Source of the DNA: Acidobacteria bacterium RIFCSPLOWO2_12_FULL_67_14b
Lineage (GTDB): Bacteria > Acidobacteriota > Vicinamibacteria > Vicinamibacterales > UBA2999
Reading direction: 5' to 3'
NCBI GenBank assembly: GCA_001768615.1
Contig: MELE01000077.1
Coordinates: 5,933-50,161, forward strand
DNA length: 44,229 bases
Shown piece after piece: positions 1 to 9,644 of the stretch (position 1 is its first letter; the number at the start of each line of letters is the position of its first letter). The notes beneath the pieces are model-generated. The model did no database searches. It saw only the letters and a program-made list of their open reading frames with translations, and was not told where the DNA came from. The translations under genes were made by a program, and so were the position numbers.

Positions 1-1484
1 TAGAACCGCTCGAAGATGCGGACCTGATCGGCGGGCGACACGCCGACGCCACGGTCGGTCACTTCGACGATCGCCAGCGTGCGCTCGGCGCGCACGCGGA
101 CGGCGATTTCCTCGATCGAGCCGGAATACTTCACTGCGTTGTCGAGCAGATTGGCGATCACCTGCTCGAGCGCCGCCGGATCGGCGCGCACGTAGGGCCC
201 CGGCCCCTCCGGCTGCACCACGAAGGTGAAATGGCGGCCCGGCAGCCCGTGGGCGAAGGCGTCCACGGTTTCGCGCGTCAGCGCGCCGAAATCCACGTGC
301 TCGAACTCGAAGCTCCGCTGCTGCTGCACGCGCGAGAACTCGAGCACGCGCTGCACCAGGTTCGACAGACGCACCGACTCGGCGCGAATCGTGTCGAGGT
401 ACTCGGCGAGCTTCTCCGGCGATCGGATGCGATCCATCTGGAGCGTTTCGGTGGCCGCGCTCAACAGCGACAACGGCGTCTTCAACTGGTGCGAGACATG
501 GGCGACGAAGTCCGTCTGCATCTGCGTCAGCTCCGCGGAGCGGCGATGCGCCTGCACGGTCAGCCCGAGCGCCACCAGCATGAGCGCCACGGAGATGATG
601 GTCGGCCAATAGCCCTGGCTGAAACCCGAAAAGGCGCCGGCCAGCTCCGGTGCGCCCACTTCGATGGTCCAGGGTCGGGGCGCCACGGTGGTCGCCATCC
701 GCGACTGGAGTTCGTCGGCCGGGTAGAACTGCATGGGGAACTCGACGCGGCCAATCACCGTTCCTGGGCTCGCGTGGCCGTAGACGAGGGCGCCATGCTC
801 GTCGGTCACGCGCAAACGAAGCGGGATGTCGCCGGCGCGGCGGGCGAGCAGGGCATCGAGCTGCGTGCGCCGCGGATCGTCGAACAGGTGCTCCCGCATG
901 CTGGAGGGGTCGACGACAAAGCCGAGCACGGCGAAGTATTCCTGCCGCTGCGCGTCGGTCCAGAACAGCCGGAGGAAGACCTGGGAGCGCCGGTCGGGGC
1001 CCACGTCGTCGGCGGCCAGATAGATGTGCTGACTCGGCGCGTGCCGGCGCGCCAGCTCGAACACGGCTCGGCCAAGCGCGGGGTCCCGCGCAAACGCGCC
1101 GCCGTCGCGGCCGTAGAACAACACTTCGCCCGGCGTCGTGGCTTCCGTCTTGGTGCTCCACGCAAAAAACCGATCGACGTGCGGGTAGGCCTCGAGTCCC
1201 TTCTTGTACTGTTCCGCCACCAGGTCGAAGCGGCCGGCGCGAAGGTCGGGGTGATTGACGCCGGTGAGCGTGTCGAAGACGGGCCCGTCGAGGGTCCGGT
1301 GCAGTTCGACGGCGATGTCGACCGCCGTTTGCTCGCTGATCTGCTGAACGATGACCTGGGTCTGCGACTGCAGGGCCGTGATGGCGCGATACTGGAAATA
1401 CAGGACGAGCCCGGCCGCGCCAATCGTGGTCACGATTGCCAGCACCATCGGGTGCGCTCGCCAGGATAGTTGGGCCAGTCTCAT
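1..1484 (-). CDS. Sensor histidine kinase, C-terminus cut by window edge
   Basis: Minus-strand frame starts MRLAQLSWRAHPMVLAIVTTIGAAGLVLYFQYRAI (TM segment) and ends at the window edge with HATPase-like VTDRGVGVSPADQVRIFERF; open throughout. Confidence 0.8.
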   Translation of the reverse strand, partial: MRLAQLSWRAHPMVLAIVTTIGAAGLVLYFQYRAITALQSQTQVIVQQISEQTAVDIAVELHRTLDGPVFDTLTGVNHPDLRAGRFDLVAEQYKKGLEAYPHVDRFFAWSTKTEATTPGEVLFYGRDGGAFARDPALGRAVFELARRHAPSQHIYLAADDVGPDRRSQVFLRLFWTDAQRQEYFAVLGFVVDPSSMREHLFDDPRRTQLDALLARRAGDIPLRLRVTDEHGALVYGHASPGTVIGRVEFPMQFYPADELQSRMATTVAPRPWTIEVGAPELAGAFSGFSQGYWPTIISVALMLVALGLTVQAHRRSAELTQMQTDFVAHVSHQLKTPLSLLSAATETLQMDRIRSPEKLAEYLDTIRAESVRLSNLVQRVLEFSRVQQQRSFEFEHVDFGALTRETVDAFAHGLPGRHFTFVVQPEGPGPYVRADPAALEQVIANLLDNAVKYSGSIEEIAVRVRAERTLAIVEVTDRGVGVSPADQVRIFERF

Positions 1485-1519
1485 GGCGGTTCGCTGATCG
1501 CGCACGTTACGTGGGTGCG

Positions 1520-1556
1520 GGGAGGGTGTCAAGCCCGCGCGCTCGACACCCCTCCC
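1520..1556 (-). terminator. GC-rich hairpin downstream of the NHL gene
   Basis: GGGAGGGTGTC (1520-1530) pairs with GACACCCCTCCC (1545-1556) with one bulge; 12 nt past the stop of the 1569..2792 gene; no clear U-tract. Confidence 0.5.
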
Positions 1557-1568
1557 GCCCGGAATCGC

Positions 1569-2792
1569 TCAGTTGCCGCTCTTACCCGTGTAGCGCAACT
1601 CCTGGCCCATCACCTTGGCCGGGTCCGCGCCGGGCTTGGGCCGGAACTTCTGCACGCGGCCGCCGAACACTTCGGCCGTGTACATGTTGCCGTCCTGATC
1701 GACGGTGAGGGAATGCGGGCCGTTGAACTGCCCGGGCAGCCCACCCGGCGCGCCCCAGCCGTACAAGTACTTCCCGTTCAGGTCGTACTTGAGCATCCGC
1801 ATGGTGCCGCCGTCGGCCACCCAGATGAATTGATCCGTCGAGATGAAATGCGCGTACGGCGACGACCGCACGCCGGTGGTCCACATGTCGAGGAACTTGC
1901 CGTTCTGGTCGAACACCTGCATGCGCCGGTGGCCGCGGTCGACGACGAAGAGGCGGCCGTCCTTGCTGATCGCGATGCTGTGCACGGTGTTCCACTCGTT
2001 GGGGCCCGGGTTGCGGGGGTCCTTGGGCGGCGTGCCCCAGTCCATCAGGAACTTGCCGTCCTTGTCGAACTTGGCCACCCGCGTGCCGCCGTAGCCGTCG
2101 CTGATGAAGAAGGTGCCGTCGGGCAACCAGGCAATGTCGGTGGGCCGATCGAACAGCCGTCCGCCATCGCGTCCGCGCTGTCCCTTCGTACCGAGGGTCA
2201 TCACCAGCTTGCCGTCGTAGGTGAACTTGTGGATCACATGGAGCTGGTCGTCGAACACCCAGACATGCTTCTGTGGATCGTACGGGCTGATCTTGATTTT
2301 GTGCGGTCCGCGACCGCACGGCGCCTCGAACAGCTTATCGTGCTGGGGCCACCACTGGACCATCTTGCCCTCGCGATCGACCACGAAGATCACGTGATGA
2401 TACCGGCGCTCCCACCCACGCTTGGCCGCCGGCTCGCAGGTGGCGCCGAGGCCATCGTCATTGCCCGTGGCGTTGCCGCGAGAGGTGGTGAGCATGGCGT
2501 ACGGCGTCCACGGCTTGGCGCCGGCCGGCAGCGGCAACTCGCCGCGTTGCGCGATCCAGATCCGATCCGGCGACTCGGCGTACACCGCGCCGACCGAACC
2601 CCACGTCCAGCCGTCGTGCTTGACGCCGTCGGGACCGTCCGGCAACGGCTGCGGCCAGTTGAGCACCGGCTCGTAGGGGCCATACTCCTCCTGCCCGCCC
2701 TTCTCCTGCGGCGCGACGGCCGCGACCAGCGCCATGATGAACACAATCGTGAGCGACCACTGTCGAGCGCGCATCGTGATTCTCCTTTTCAC
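1569..2792 (-). CDS. NHL-repeat / 6-bladed beta-propeller secreted protein (peptidyl-alpha-hydroxyglycine lyase-like)
   Basis: 407 aa ORF; signal peptide; repeated blades such as RPTDIAWLPDGTFFISDGYGGTRVAKFDKDGKFLMDWG and PHSLTVDQDGNMYTAEVFGGRVQKF. Confidence 0.85.
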   Translation of the reverse strand: MKRRITMRARQWSLTIVFIMALVAAVAPQEKGGQEEYGPYEPVLNWPQPLPDGPDGVKHDGWTWGSVGAVYAESPDRIWIAQRGELPLPAGAKPWTPYAMLTTSRGNATGNDDGLGATCEPAAKRGWERRYHHVIFVVDREGKMVQWWPQHDKLFEAPCGRGPHKIKISPYDPQKHVWVFDDQLHVIHKFTYDGKLVMTLGTKGQRGRDGGRLFDRPTDIAWLPDGTFFISDGYGGTRVAKFDKDGKFLMDWGTPPKDPRNPGPNEWNTVHSIAISKDGRLFVVDRGHRRMQVFDQNGKFLDMWTTGVRSSPYAHFISTDQFIWVADGGTMRMLKYDLNGKYLYGWGAPGGLPGQFNGPHSLTVDQDGNMYTAEVFGGRVQKFRPKPGADPAKVMGQELRYTGKSGN

Positions 2793-3946
2793 TGAACGAT
2801 GGGAACGGAGGCAGGTCCCAGGCCTTTGTAGACGAACTTCTGGACCCGCTTCCCCTCGTAGGTCTCGGTGATGTAGAGGTTCCCCTGGGTATCAACGGCG
2901 AGGTTGTGGGCGCCGTAGAACTGCCCGGCCCACCGGCCGGCGCGGCCAAACGCGCTCACCACCTCCAGCGTGTCCCGGCGCAGCAGCCAGATTTGCTGGT
3001 TGGTGCCGTCGGGCACCACGAGAAAGGTCTGGGCCGGATCGGTCGAAAAGCCGATGTCCCAGACCGATCCGCTGCCGAGCGTCTTCGGCGCCACGAACGC
3101 CTCCTTCACGAACGTGCCGTCCTTGCGAAACACCTGGATCCGATCGTTGGTGCGATCGCAGACATACACGAGGCCGTCGTGGGAAATGCGTACCACGTGC
3201 ACGATCCGGAATTGCGGCGGTGGCGGGCCGTCCGGATCGTAGTTGCTCGGCCGGTTCTCGTGCTGCACCGCGCCGCTGAAGGGCGACGGCAGGCGCTCGC
3301 CGGCCCGGGTGAAGTAGCCGTCGTCCGGCTTCCTGCCGTACGCGCCCCAGTGCCGCTTGTACGCTCCGGTGGTGGCATCGAAGACGATGACGCGGTGATT
3401 GACGTAACCATCGGCGACGTAGAGCTCGTTGGTCTCCCGATCCAGCGTCATGTTCGCGGCGCCACCCAGGTTGCGGACGTCGTTGCTGCCCTGGCTTTGC
3501 CCCTTCCGCCCGATCTGCATCACGAACCTGCCCTGGCGCGTGAACTTCAGGATGTGCGCGTCCTTCTCACCGCCGCCACCCAGCCACACATGTTCCGTGT
3601 CATCCACGTAGATGCCGTGCTCGAGGTCGGGCCACTCGTATCCCGTTCCGGGCCCCCCCCACGCCGACACGACGTTGCCCGCCTGGTCGAATTCGATCAC
3701 CGGCGGCGCCGCATGCCAGATCGATCGCGTTTCGTTCGGCTGCAGCGTCCCCGGACGATGGACAATCCACACGTGGCCGCGGGCGTCCACGTGCACGCCG
3801 GCGACGGCGCCGATCAGCCACCGGTCCGGCAGCGCCCGGGGCCAGGTCGGATCCACCTCGTAGGTCGGCACCGGCGCGGCCGGCGCCCCCGTCTGCGCGA
3901 GGGCGCCGGGCACGAGCGCAAGAGCGATCAACAGGACGGTCCGCAT
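2789..3946 (-). CDS. NHL-repeat / 6-bladed beta-propeller secreted protein
   Basis: 385 aa ORF; signal peptide MRTVLLIALALVPGALAQ; blades NELYVADGYVNHRVIVFDATTG and NLAVDTQGNLYITETYEGKRVQKF; 4-bp overlap with next gene. Confidence 0.85.
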   Translation of the reverse strand: MRTVLLIALALVPGALAQTGAPAAPVPTYEVDPTWPRALPDRWLIGAVAGVHVDARGHVWIVHRPGTLQPNETRSIWHAAPPVIEFDQAGNVVSAWGGPGTGYEWPDLEHGIYVDDTEHVWLGGGGEKDAHILKFTRQGRFVMQIGRKGQSQGSNDVRNLGGAANMTLDRETNELYVADGYVNHRVIVFDATTGAYKRHWGAYGRKPDDGYFTRAGERLPSPFSGAVQHENRPSNYDPDGPPPPQFRIVHVVRISHDGLVYVCDRTNDRIQVFRKDGTFVKEAFVAPKTLGSGSVWDIGFSTDPAQTFLVVPDGTNQQIWLLRRDTLEVVSAFGRAGRWAGQFYGAHNLAVDTQGNLYITETYEGKRVQKFVYKGLGPASVPIVQ

Positions 3947-3957
3947 CCGGCCCCGCG

Positions 3958-5085
3958 TCAGTTCGTGCTCGAGCGCGGGAAGTAGCGGCCGATGATGTGC
4001 GCCGGGTTGGCGCCCTTCTTCGGACGGAACTTCTGCGGACGTCCCACATGCACGTCGGCTGTGTACAGGTTGCCCTCAGTGTCGGTGTGGAACTGGTGCA
4101 CGCCCCAGAACCCTCCCGGGAACGCGCCAAAGGTGCCCCACGAATAGAGCAGCTTGCCGGTCAGATCGAACTTCGTGAACTTCTGGGTGATGCCGTCGGC
4201 CACCCACAGGTGCTGATCCTCCGACAGCAAGAGCGAGTACGGGCGGCGGACGTTCGGCCACGCATCCAGGAACTTGCCGTTCTCATCGAACACCTGGATC
4301 CGCGAATTCGCCCGGTCGCTGATGTAGATCTTCCGGCTCTTGTCGATCACGATCGCATGAACGGTGTTCATGTAGCTCGGTCGTGTCTCGTTCGGCTGGT
4401 TGCCGGGCTGGCCCCACGTCATGATGAACTTGCCGTTCTTGTCGAACTTGACCACGCGCGTGTTGACGTAGCCATCGCTGACGAAGAAGGTCCCATCGGG
4501 CAGCCAGGCGACGTCGGTCGGCCGGTTGAAATGCGTGGCGTCGTTGCCGGGCTGCATCGGCGTACCGACAGTCATGACCACCTGCTTGCCGTCGCGCGTG
4601 AACTTGTAGATCGCATGCGCGCCGTCGTCGACCAGCCAGACATGCCGATCGGGGTCGTAGGGATTCACGAGAATCCGGTGCGGCCGGACGAACAGCTTGT
4701 TGTGCTGGTCCCACGACTCGATCAACTTGCCGTTGCGATCGACCACGTTGAACACGTGGTCCCATCGCGGATGGCGGGCCGGGTCCTTTTGCGACAGGTC
4801 GTAGCCCGACGCGTTGCGCGTGGGAATGAAACTGTCGGCCGCACCACGCGCTTCCGTGATCACGGGCAGGCACCCGCGATTGAAAATGTAGACGCGGTCG
4901 GGACTCTCGGCCCAGATGCCGGCGGTCGATCCAATGATGGAGCCGTTGCCGCAGTAGTTCTGGGGCCAGCCGGCCACCAGGTCGTACGGACCGGTCTCGT
5001 CGCCGCCGCCTTTTTCCTGGGCCAGACTACCGGCCGTCAATACGAACGCGAGAACCGCCACTGCGGCGCTGAGTGTTCTGGTCAC
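3958..5085 (-). CDS. NHL-repeat / 6-bladed beta-propeller secreted protein
   Basis: 375 aa ORF; signal peptide; FVSDGYVNTRVVKFDKNGKFIMTWG and IYISDRANSRIQVFDENGKFLDAW; paralogous to the two following genes. Confidence 0.85.
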   Translation of the reverse strand: MTRTLSAAVAVLAFVLTAGSLAQEKGGGDETGPYDLVAGWPQNYCGNGSIIGSTAGIWAESPDRVYIFNRGCLPVITEARGAADSFIPTRNASGYDLSQKDPARHPRWDHVFNVVDRNGKLIESWDQHNKLFVRPHRILVNPYDPDRHVWLVDDGAHAIYKFTRDGKQVVMTVGTPMQPGNDATHFNRPTDVAWLPDGTFFVSDGYVNTRVVKFDKNGKFIMTWGQPGNQPNETRPSYMNTVHAIVIDKSRKIYISDRANSRIQVFDENGKFLDAWPNVRRPYSLLLSEDQHLWVADGITQKFTKFDLTGKLLYSWGTFGAFPGGFWGVHQFHTDTEGNLYTADVHVGRPQKFRPKKGANPAHIIGRYFPRSSTN

Positions 5086-5099
5086 GAGTGCCTCCTGCT

Positions 5100-6623
5100 T
5101 CAGTTGGTCGTTGGGCGGCCCTTGCGGCCGGTATATTCGAGGATAAACAGGCCCGTGCCGACGCGGTCCACCGCGTAGGCCAGGCCGCGATGGTCGATGT
5201 CCACGTCGTTCATCTGGATCGCGACGGGCTGCCCCTCAGCGATCGGGTACGAGTTCTTGTTCGTTTTCGGGATGTAGTAGCCGAGCTCCTTGATGTGGTA
5301 CGGATCGCTCAGGTCGACCACCCTCACCCCCGCATTGAAGTACGCAATCCAGGCGATCTTGTCGGTGAACCGGTTGATCTTGCCGTTGACCGTTTCCGCG
5401 GATTGATGGGGGCCGAACCGCCCGCCCTTCTCGCAGAAGTTGCCCACCGGCACCTGCCACACCGACACCGGGAACGGTTTGGTCTCGGTGGTGATGTCGA
5501 GCATGTACGACCCCGTCCGCACGCCGTTGGTGCAGGGCTTCATGTCCGCGCCGCCGCCGGCCTCGTCGACGATGAACGCGTAGGTGCGCGGCAGCGCGGT
5601 TTGACCGAAGTTCGGCACCTCGTTATAGACAATCGGCGACACGGTGTGGGGGCCGCGGTGCGGCGGGTTCATGTCGATCGACCACACCAGCTTCGGCTTC
5701 GCCGGATCGGTAATATCGAACGACGCCGCCTGTCCGCCGGCATTGCGGTAGCCGACATAGAGCCGCTTGTTCTCTTCGTCGACGATGGGATGGTGCGTGT
5801 ACTGGCCCTCGTACCCGGGCTCGCCGTCTTTCAACCCGGGAATCCAGGCGCGGCCGACCAGCTTCGGCTCCTTCGGGTTCTTCAGGTCGAAGATCTGCAC
5901 CACGATGTTGCGGAACCCCGGTTCGCCGGAGGCGGCGTAGAAGTACCCGGTGTCCTGGGACCACCAGCCTTTGTGCGTGCGCATGATGAACTTGCCGCCG
6001 CAACCCCGGCCGCAGGAGTTCGGCGGCGTGCCCGTGATCTCGCCCACCAGCGAGATCTTCGACGGATCGGTACCGCGGTCGGTGATGTCCCAGATCTCGT
6101 ACTTCAGGTCCACCCCGGTCTCCCCCCGGGTCAGGGCCTCGGAATTGCGGATCAGGTAGTCGCGTCCCGAGGCGTCGAACTTGTAGTCGTAGACCACCGA
6201 GGTGCTGCGCGAGTTCCGGTTGGTCTGGTTGGGAATGTGCCAGACGTACTTCGGCTTCGCCGGATCGGTGATGTCGAGGATCGACGTGCCGTTGAACTCC
6301 ATCTTCCCCGTAATCGGATTGAGCAGGGGCTTCTCGTCGCGGAAGGAGTCGTGATGCCCGATATAGACCCAGTTGCCGTTGGCCGGGTCCGATTTCGTCG
6401 TGGTGACCAGCGCCGTGCGGCCCTGCAGGTCGTTGTAGCCGACCAGCCGCACGTTCTCGGCGCCGTCGGACAGCGGATCCGCGGGCGGCTGGGCGGCGGC
6501 CGGCGTGGCTCCCGGGGAGCATGCCACGGAGATCGAAAGCACCAGCCCCGTGGCCAGCATCAGGGCCAGCGCAGACGCGGCAGGCCTGCGACTCATGTGT
6601 TGACGATCTCTCATGTCATTCAT
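5100..6623 (-). CDS. LVIVD-repeat-like secreted/lipoprotein beta-propeller
   Basis: In-frame part of ORF 5100..7256 starting MNDMRDRQHMSRRPAASALALMLATGLVLSISVACSPG; repeats SILDITDPAKPKYVWHIPN, ASFDITDPAKPKLVWSIDM, VRVVDLSDPYHIKELGYYIP. Confidence 0.75.
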   Translation of the reverse strand: MNDMRDRQHMSRRPAASALALMLATGLVLSISVACSPGATPAAAQPPADPLSDGAENVRLVGYNDLQGRTALVTTTKSDPANGNWVYIGHHDSFRDEKPLLNPITGKMEFNGTSILDITDPAKPKYVWHIPNQTNRNSRSTSVVYDYKFDASGRDYLIRNSEALTRGETGVDLKYEIWDITDRGTDPSKISLVGEITGTPPNSCGRGCGGKFIMRTHKGWWSQDTGYFYAASGEPGFRNIVVQIFDLKNPKEPKLVGRAWIPGLKDGEPGYEGQYTHHPIVDEENKRLYVGYRNAGGQAASFDITDPAKPKLVWSIDMNPPHRGPHTVSPIVYNEVPNFGQTALPRTYAFIVDEAGGGADMKPCTNGVRTGSYMLDITTETKPFPVSVWQVPVGNFCEKGGRFGPHQSAETVNGKINRFTDKIAWIAYFNAGVRVVDLSDPYHIKELGYYIPKTNKNSYPIAEGQPVAIQMNDVDIDHRGLAYAVDRVGTGLFILEYTGRKGRPTTN

Positions 6624-6634
6624 CTCCGTGTCAC

Positions 6635-9574
6635 TCAGAACCGGAACAGAACGTCGAACTGGTACGATCGGGCCGCCTGCAGGTTGCCCGGCTGCAAGAA
6701 GGCCACAGTGTTGTACTGCCGGTTCGCTCCGCCGCGGGCGTACTCGGTGCCGCGGCCGGCATTGAGCAGATTCAGCACGTTGGTGGCGACCTCGACGTCG
6801 CGCGACCCGCCGAGTTTGAACCGCTTGCTGACTTTGAAACCGACGGTGTGCGTGGCGGCCAGCAACACCTGGCCCTCGCCGCGTGTCGGGTAGGCGAAGC
6901 GGATCCGCGTCGCCAGCGGATTCGACTGGCGCACGCCGGTCGAGGACACCACCGTCGCCGGACCGAACACGGCGATCTCGGGGCTGTTCGACGGCAACTG
7001 CTTCACGATCCAGCTGCTCCACCCGCCCGAGACCACCGAATAGCTCCCCGCCGCCAGGATGCCGTACGGCGCCTGCCACGTCCCGTTGAACCGGTACGAG
7101 AACGGGTTCCACATCGGCGCTGTGGTGCTGCCCGGGTAGCTGTTGTGGTCGTTCGGATCCCGCGTGCGCCAGAGCATCCGGTTGTTGGGAAACGCATCCG
7201 GTTGGATGAACCGGGCCGGGTCGGTGGGATTCCACGTGCCCTTGTCTTGCTGCCACTGGCGGTGGATCGCCGCCATCGCCTGGAAGTTGTTCGACAGGTT
7301 CTTGGCCACCGTGATCTGCAGCGCCTGGTAGTGCATGGCGTGCCAGTCGGTATTGGTCAGCCGATACACGATGCCCTGGTTCGGATCCACCAGTCCGAAG
7401 CCGCCGAACGGCTGGTTCGGCCCGCTGGGGTAAATCCCGTTGATGTCCGTCTGCGCGAACATGTTGTGAACCTTGCGGTAGATCCCAGCCACATCCAGGC
7501 TGACCTGCCCGGGGAACTGGCGGCGATAGCCGATAATCCCCTCGTCGATGATGGGCTGGCTCATGCCAGGATCGAACTGGGCCGACGACAGCGAGGAGGT
7601 GCGGGCCGGCGTGTTGAACACCGCCTCGAAGGTGCCGTTGCCATCGAGGTCGTAGGTGTCGCGGGTCGCGGCCGCGTCGGCACCGCCAAACGACGAGACG
7701 CCATGCCGCCCGCCCTGCAGCTGCTCGTGCACGCGCGCGAAGGTGCCGCGCAAGACGTTCTTCGCGTCACTGGTCAGCAGGTACGAAAAGCCCAGCCGCG
7801 GCCCCACTTCGGTGCTCGACTGCCGCGAGAAACCGCGCTGCGCGTCGAAGCGCCGCACGAGGTCGACCCGGACGCCGAGCGTCGCGGTCAGCCTCGCGGC
7901 GGGCTTCCACGTGTCCTGGACGTAGAAACCAATGTCCTTGTCGCGCCCGGAGGCGGACAGCAGGCTCAGTGCACCGGTGATGTACCGCCGGTGGAACGGC
8001 ACCGTCCCGGCCGCCGGATTATTCGGATCCCGCAGCCGCTGCTCCTCGAAGATGAAACCATCGTTCAGGTACTCGGTCCTCTGGTCGAAGTTGTTCGCCG
8101 GCATCGCCAGGAAGCCGACCTGGAACTCATGCGACCCGGCCAGGCCGTCCTTGAACCAGGTGAGGTCGCCGCGCAGCATGGTCACGGACGACTCGTCCAG
8201 GAGCATGCAGCCGTCGCACCCCACCGACCGGTTGCCGCCGGTCGTGACGAGCAGGCCGGTGCCCGTGGCCCGGCCCTGCGCCACGGTGAAGGCGGGGTGA
8301 ACGTCGATGCTCGGCCCCGGAATGATGCGCCCGTCGTAGCTGTCGAGGCCGTTGCCCCCTTTGTTGTTGTAGCTGAACGTAAAGGTCGTCGTGAATGTGT
8401 TCCGCCACGCCGAGGTCAGCTTGGCCCCGTAGAGGGCGCCGCCCGTCGACAGGACTTCGTCGAACTTCGTCATCGTCTGGCCGACGTTGAGCATGTGGAG
8501 CCGGTCGCCCTGATAGATGCCGGCCAGGGTATGGTTGGTCCCCAGCCGCGCCGTGACCTTCGCATACGGTTGCTGGCTCTTGAGAGAAGTGTTCTCGAAC
8601 GGTTCGTTTGGGTAGAGCGCCTTGAGGGCCGTCACCACGGCCGCAATCCGGCTTGGGGTCGTCTCGTTGTTCTGCCAGCGGTACGCGCCGAAGTACCAGA
8701 TGCGGTCTCTCATAATCGGGCCGCCGAACGAGAAGTCGGCCTGGTTGATGGCCCGCGTGGCCGGCGTGCCCTTGCCGCCGGTGTTGTCGCTGTTCCACTC
8801 GAAGGGCTGGAACGTCCACCCACCGGATCCGCTGATCCGGTTGCCGCCGCTCTTGCTGATCATGTTGAGCACCAGCCCGTAGCCCATCGGCGAGGCCGCA
8901 TCGACGCCGCCCGTCTTGATTTGCACGTCCTCGACCGCCTCGGTGCTCAGCGCCGTCCGGTTGATGTTCGAGTCGTTGTAGTTGCTCGCCATCATCCCTT
9001 CCATGTCGACGACGGCGTCGCGATGGTCGACGGCGTTGCCGAAGTAGTTCTGCCGGCCGCTGCCGTCGTTGTGGGGCCGCGACATCACGCCGGGTGTCAT
9101 GTGGAGGAAGTCGCTCCAGTATTTGCCTTCGACCAGCGGCAGCGCTTTCTGGAACTGCGCGTCGATGTTCAGCACGTTGCTTGGCCGGGCCACTTCCAGC
9201 ATCGGCGAATCGCCGCTGACCGTGATCGTTTCTGCCAGCGTGCCGAGCGCCATCGTGATGTCCACCTGGAAGTTCGCGCCGGCGCGCAGCAGGATGTCCT
9301 GGCGGAGGAACACGGAAAACCCCGTCAGCTCCGCGGTCAGGGAGTAGGTTCCGGGCGGCAGGTTGATGAGGCGGTAGTTGCCGCTGGCATCGGTGACCGC
9401 GGAACTCGGGCTGAGCAGCGCCGGGCTCGCGGCGGTGATCGTGACACCAGGCAAGGCGCCGCCCTGGGCGTCCTTCACGGTGCCGCGAAGGCTGCCGTCA
9501 CCGCCCTGGGCCCATGCTTCCGACGAGAAGACGCCGCCGCCGAGAAGAACAAACGTCAAGACAATCCATCTCAT
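6635..9574 (-). CDS. TonB-dependent receptor with N-terminal carboxypeptidase-regulatory-like domain
   Basis: MRWIVLTFVLLGGGVFSSEAWAQGGDGSLRGTVKDAQGGALPGVTITAASPA, plug-like region, C-terminal beta-strand YQFDVLFRF. Confidence 0.88.
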   Translation of the reverse strand: MRWIVLTFVLLGGGVFSSEAWAQGGDGSLRGTVKDAQGGALPGVTITAASPALLSPSSAVTDASGNYRLINLPPGTYSLTAELTGFSVFLRQDILLRAGANFQVDITMALGTLAETITVSGDSPMLEVARPSNVLNIDAQFQKALPLVEGKYWSDFLHMTPGVMSRPHNDGSGRQNYFGNAVDHRDAVVDMEGMMASNYNDSNINRTALSTEAVEDVQIKTGGVDAASPMGYGLVLNMISKSGGNRISGSGGWTFQPFEWNSDNTGGKGTPATRAINQADFSFGGPIMRDRIWYFGAYRWQNNETTPSRIAAVVTALKALYPNEPFENTSLKSQQPYAKVTARLGTNHTLAGIYQGDRLHMLNVGQTMTKFDEVLSTGGALYGAKLTSAWRNTFTTTFTFSYNNKGGNGLDSYDGRIIPGPSIDVHPAFTVAQGRATGTGLLVTTGGNRSVGCDGCMLLDESSVTMLRGDLTWFKDGLAGSHEFQVGFLAMPANNFDQRTEYLNDGFIFEEQRLRDPNNPAAGTVPFHRRYITGALSLLSASGRDKDIGFYVQDTWKPAARLTATLGVRVDLVRRFDAQRGFSRQSSTEVGPRLGFSYLLTSDAKNVLRGTFARVHEQLQGGRHGVSSFGGADAAATRDTYDLDGNGTFEAVFNTPARTSSLSSAQFDPGMSQPIIDEGIIGYRRQFPGQVSLDVAGIYRKVHNMFAQTDINGIYPSGPNQPFGGFGLVDPNQGIVYRLTNTDWHAMHYQALQITVAKNLSNNFQAMAAIHRQWQQDKGTWNPTDPARFIQPDAFPNNRMLWRTRDPNDHNSYPGSTTAPMWNPFSYRFNGTWQAPYGILAAGSYSVVSGGWSSWIVKQLPSNSPEIAVFGPATVVSSTGVRQSNPLATRIRFAYPTRGEGQVLLAATHTVGFKVSKRFKLGGSRDVEVATNVLNLLNAGRGTEYARGGANRQYNTVAFLQPGNLQAARSYQFDVLFRF

Positions 9575-9644
9575 GGTGGAACCCCTCTGGTTGTCGAGCT
9601 CCGCGTGAACGTGCGAACGTGACAATGAAACGCCGCCGGCCCGA

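Noticed and set aside
6521-9622. 1033-aa plus-strand ORF (and similar long ORFs at 11080..14187, 23771..26152, 33211..35142)
   Set aside because: Antisense shadows of TonB receptors and clpA with no recognisable domain motifs.
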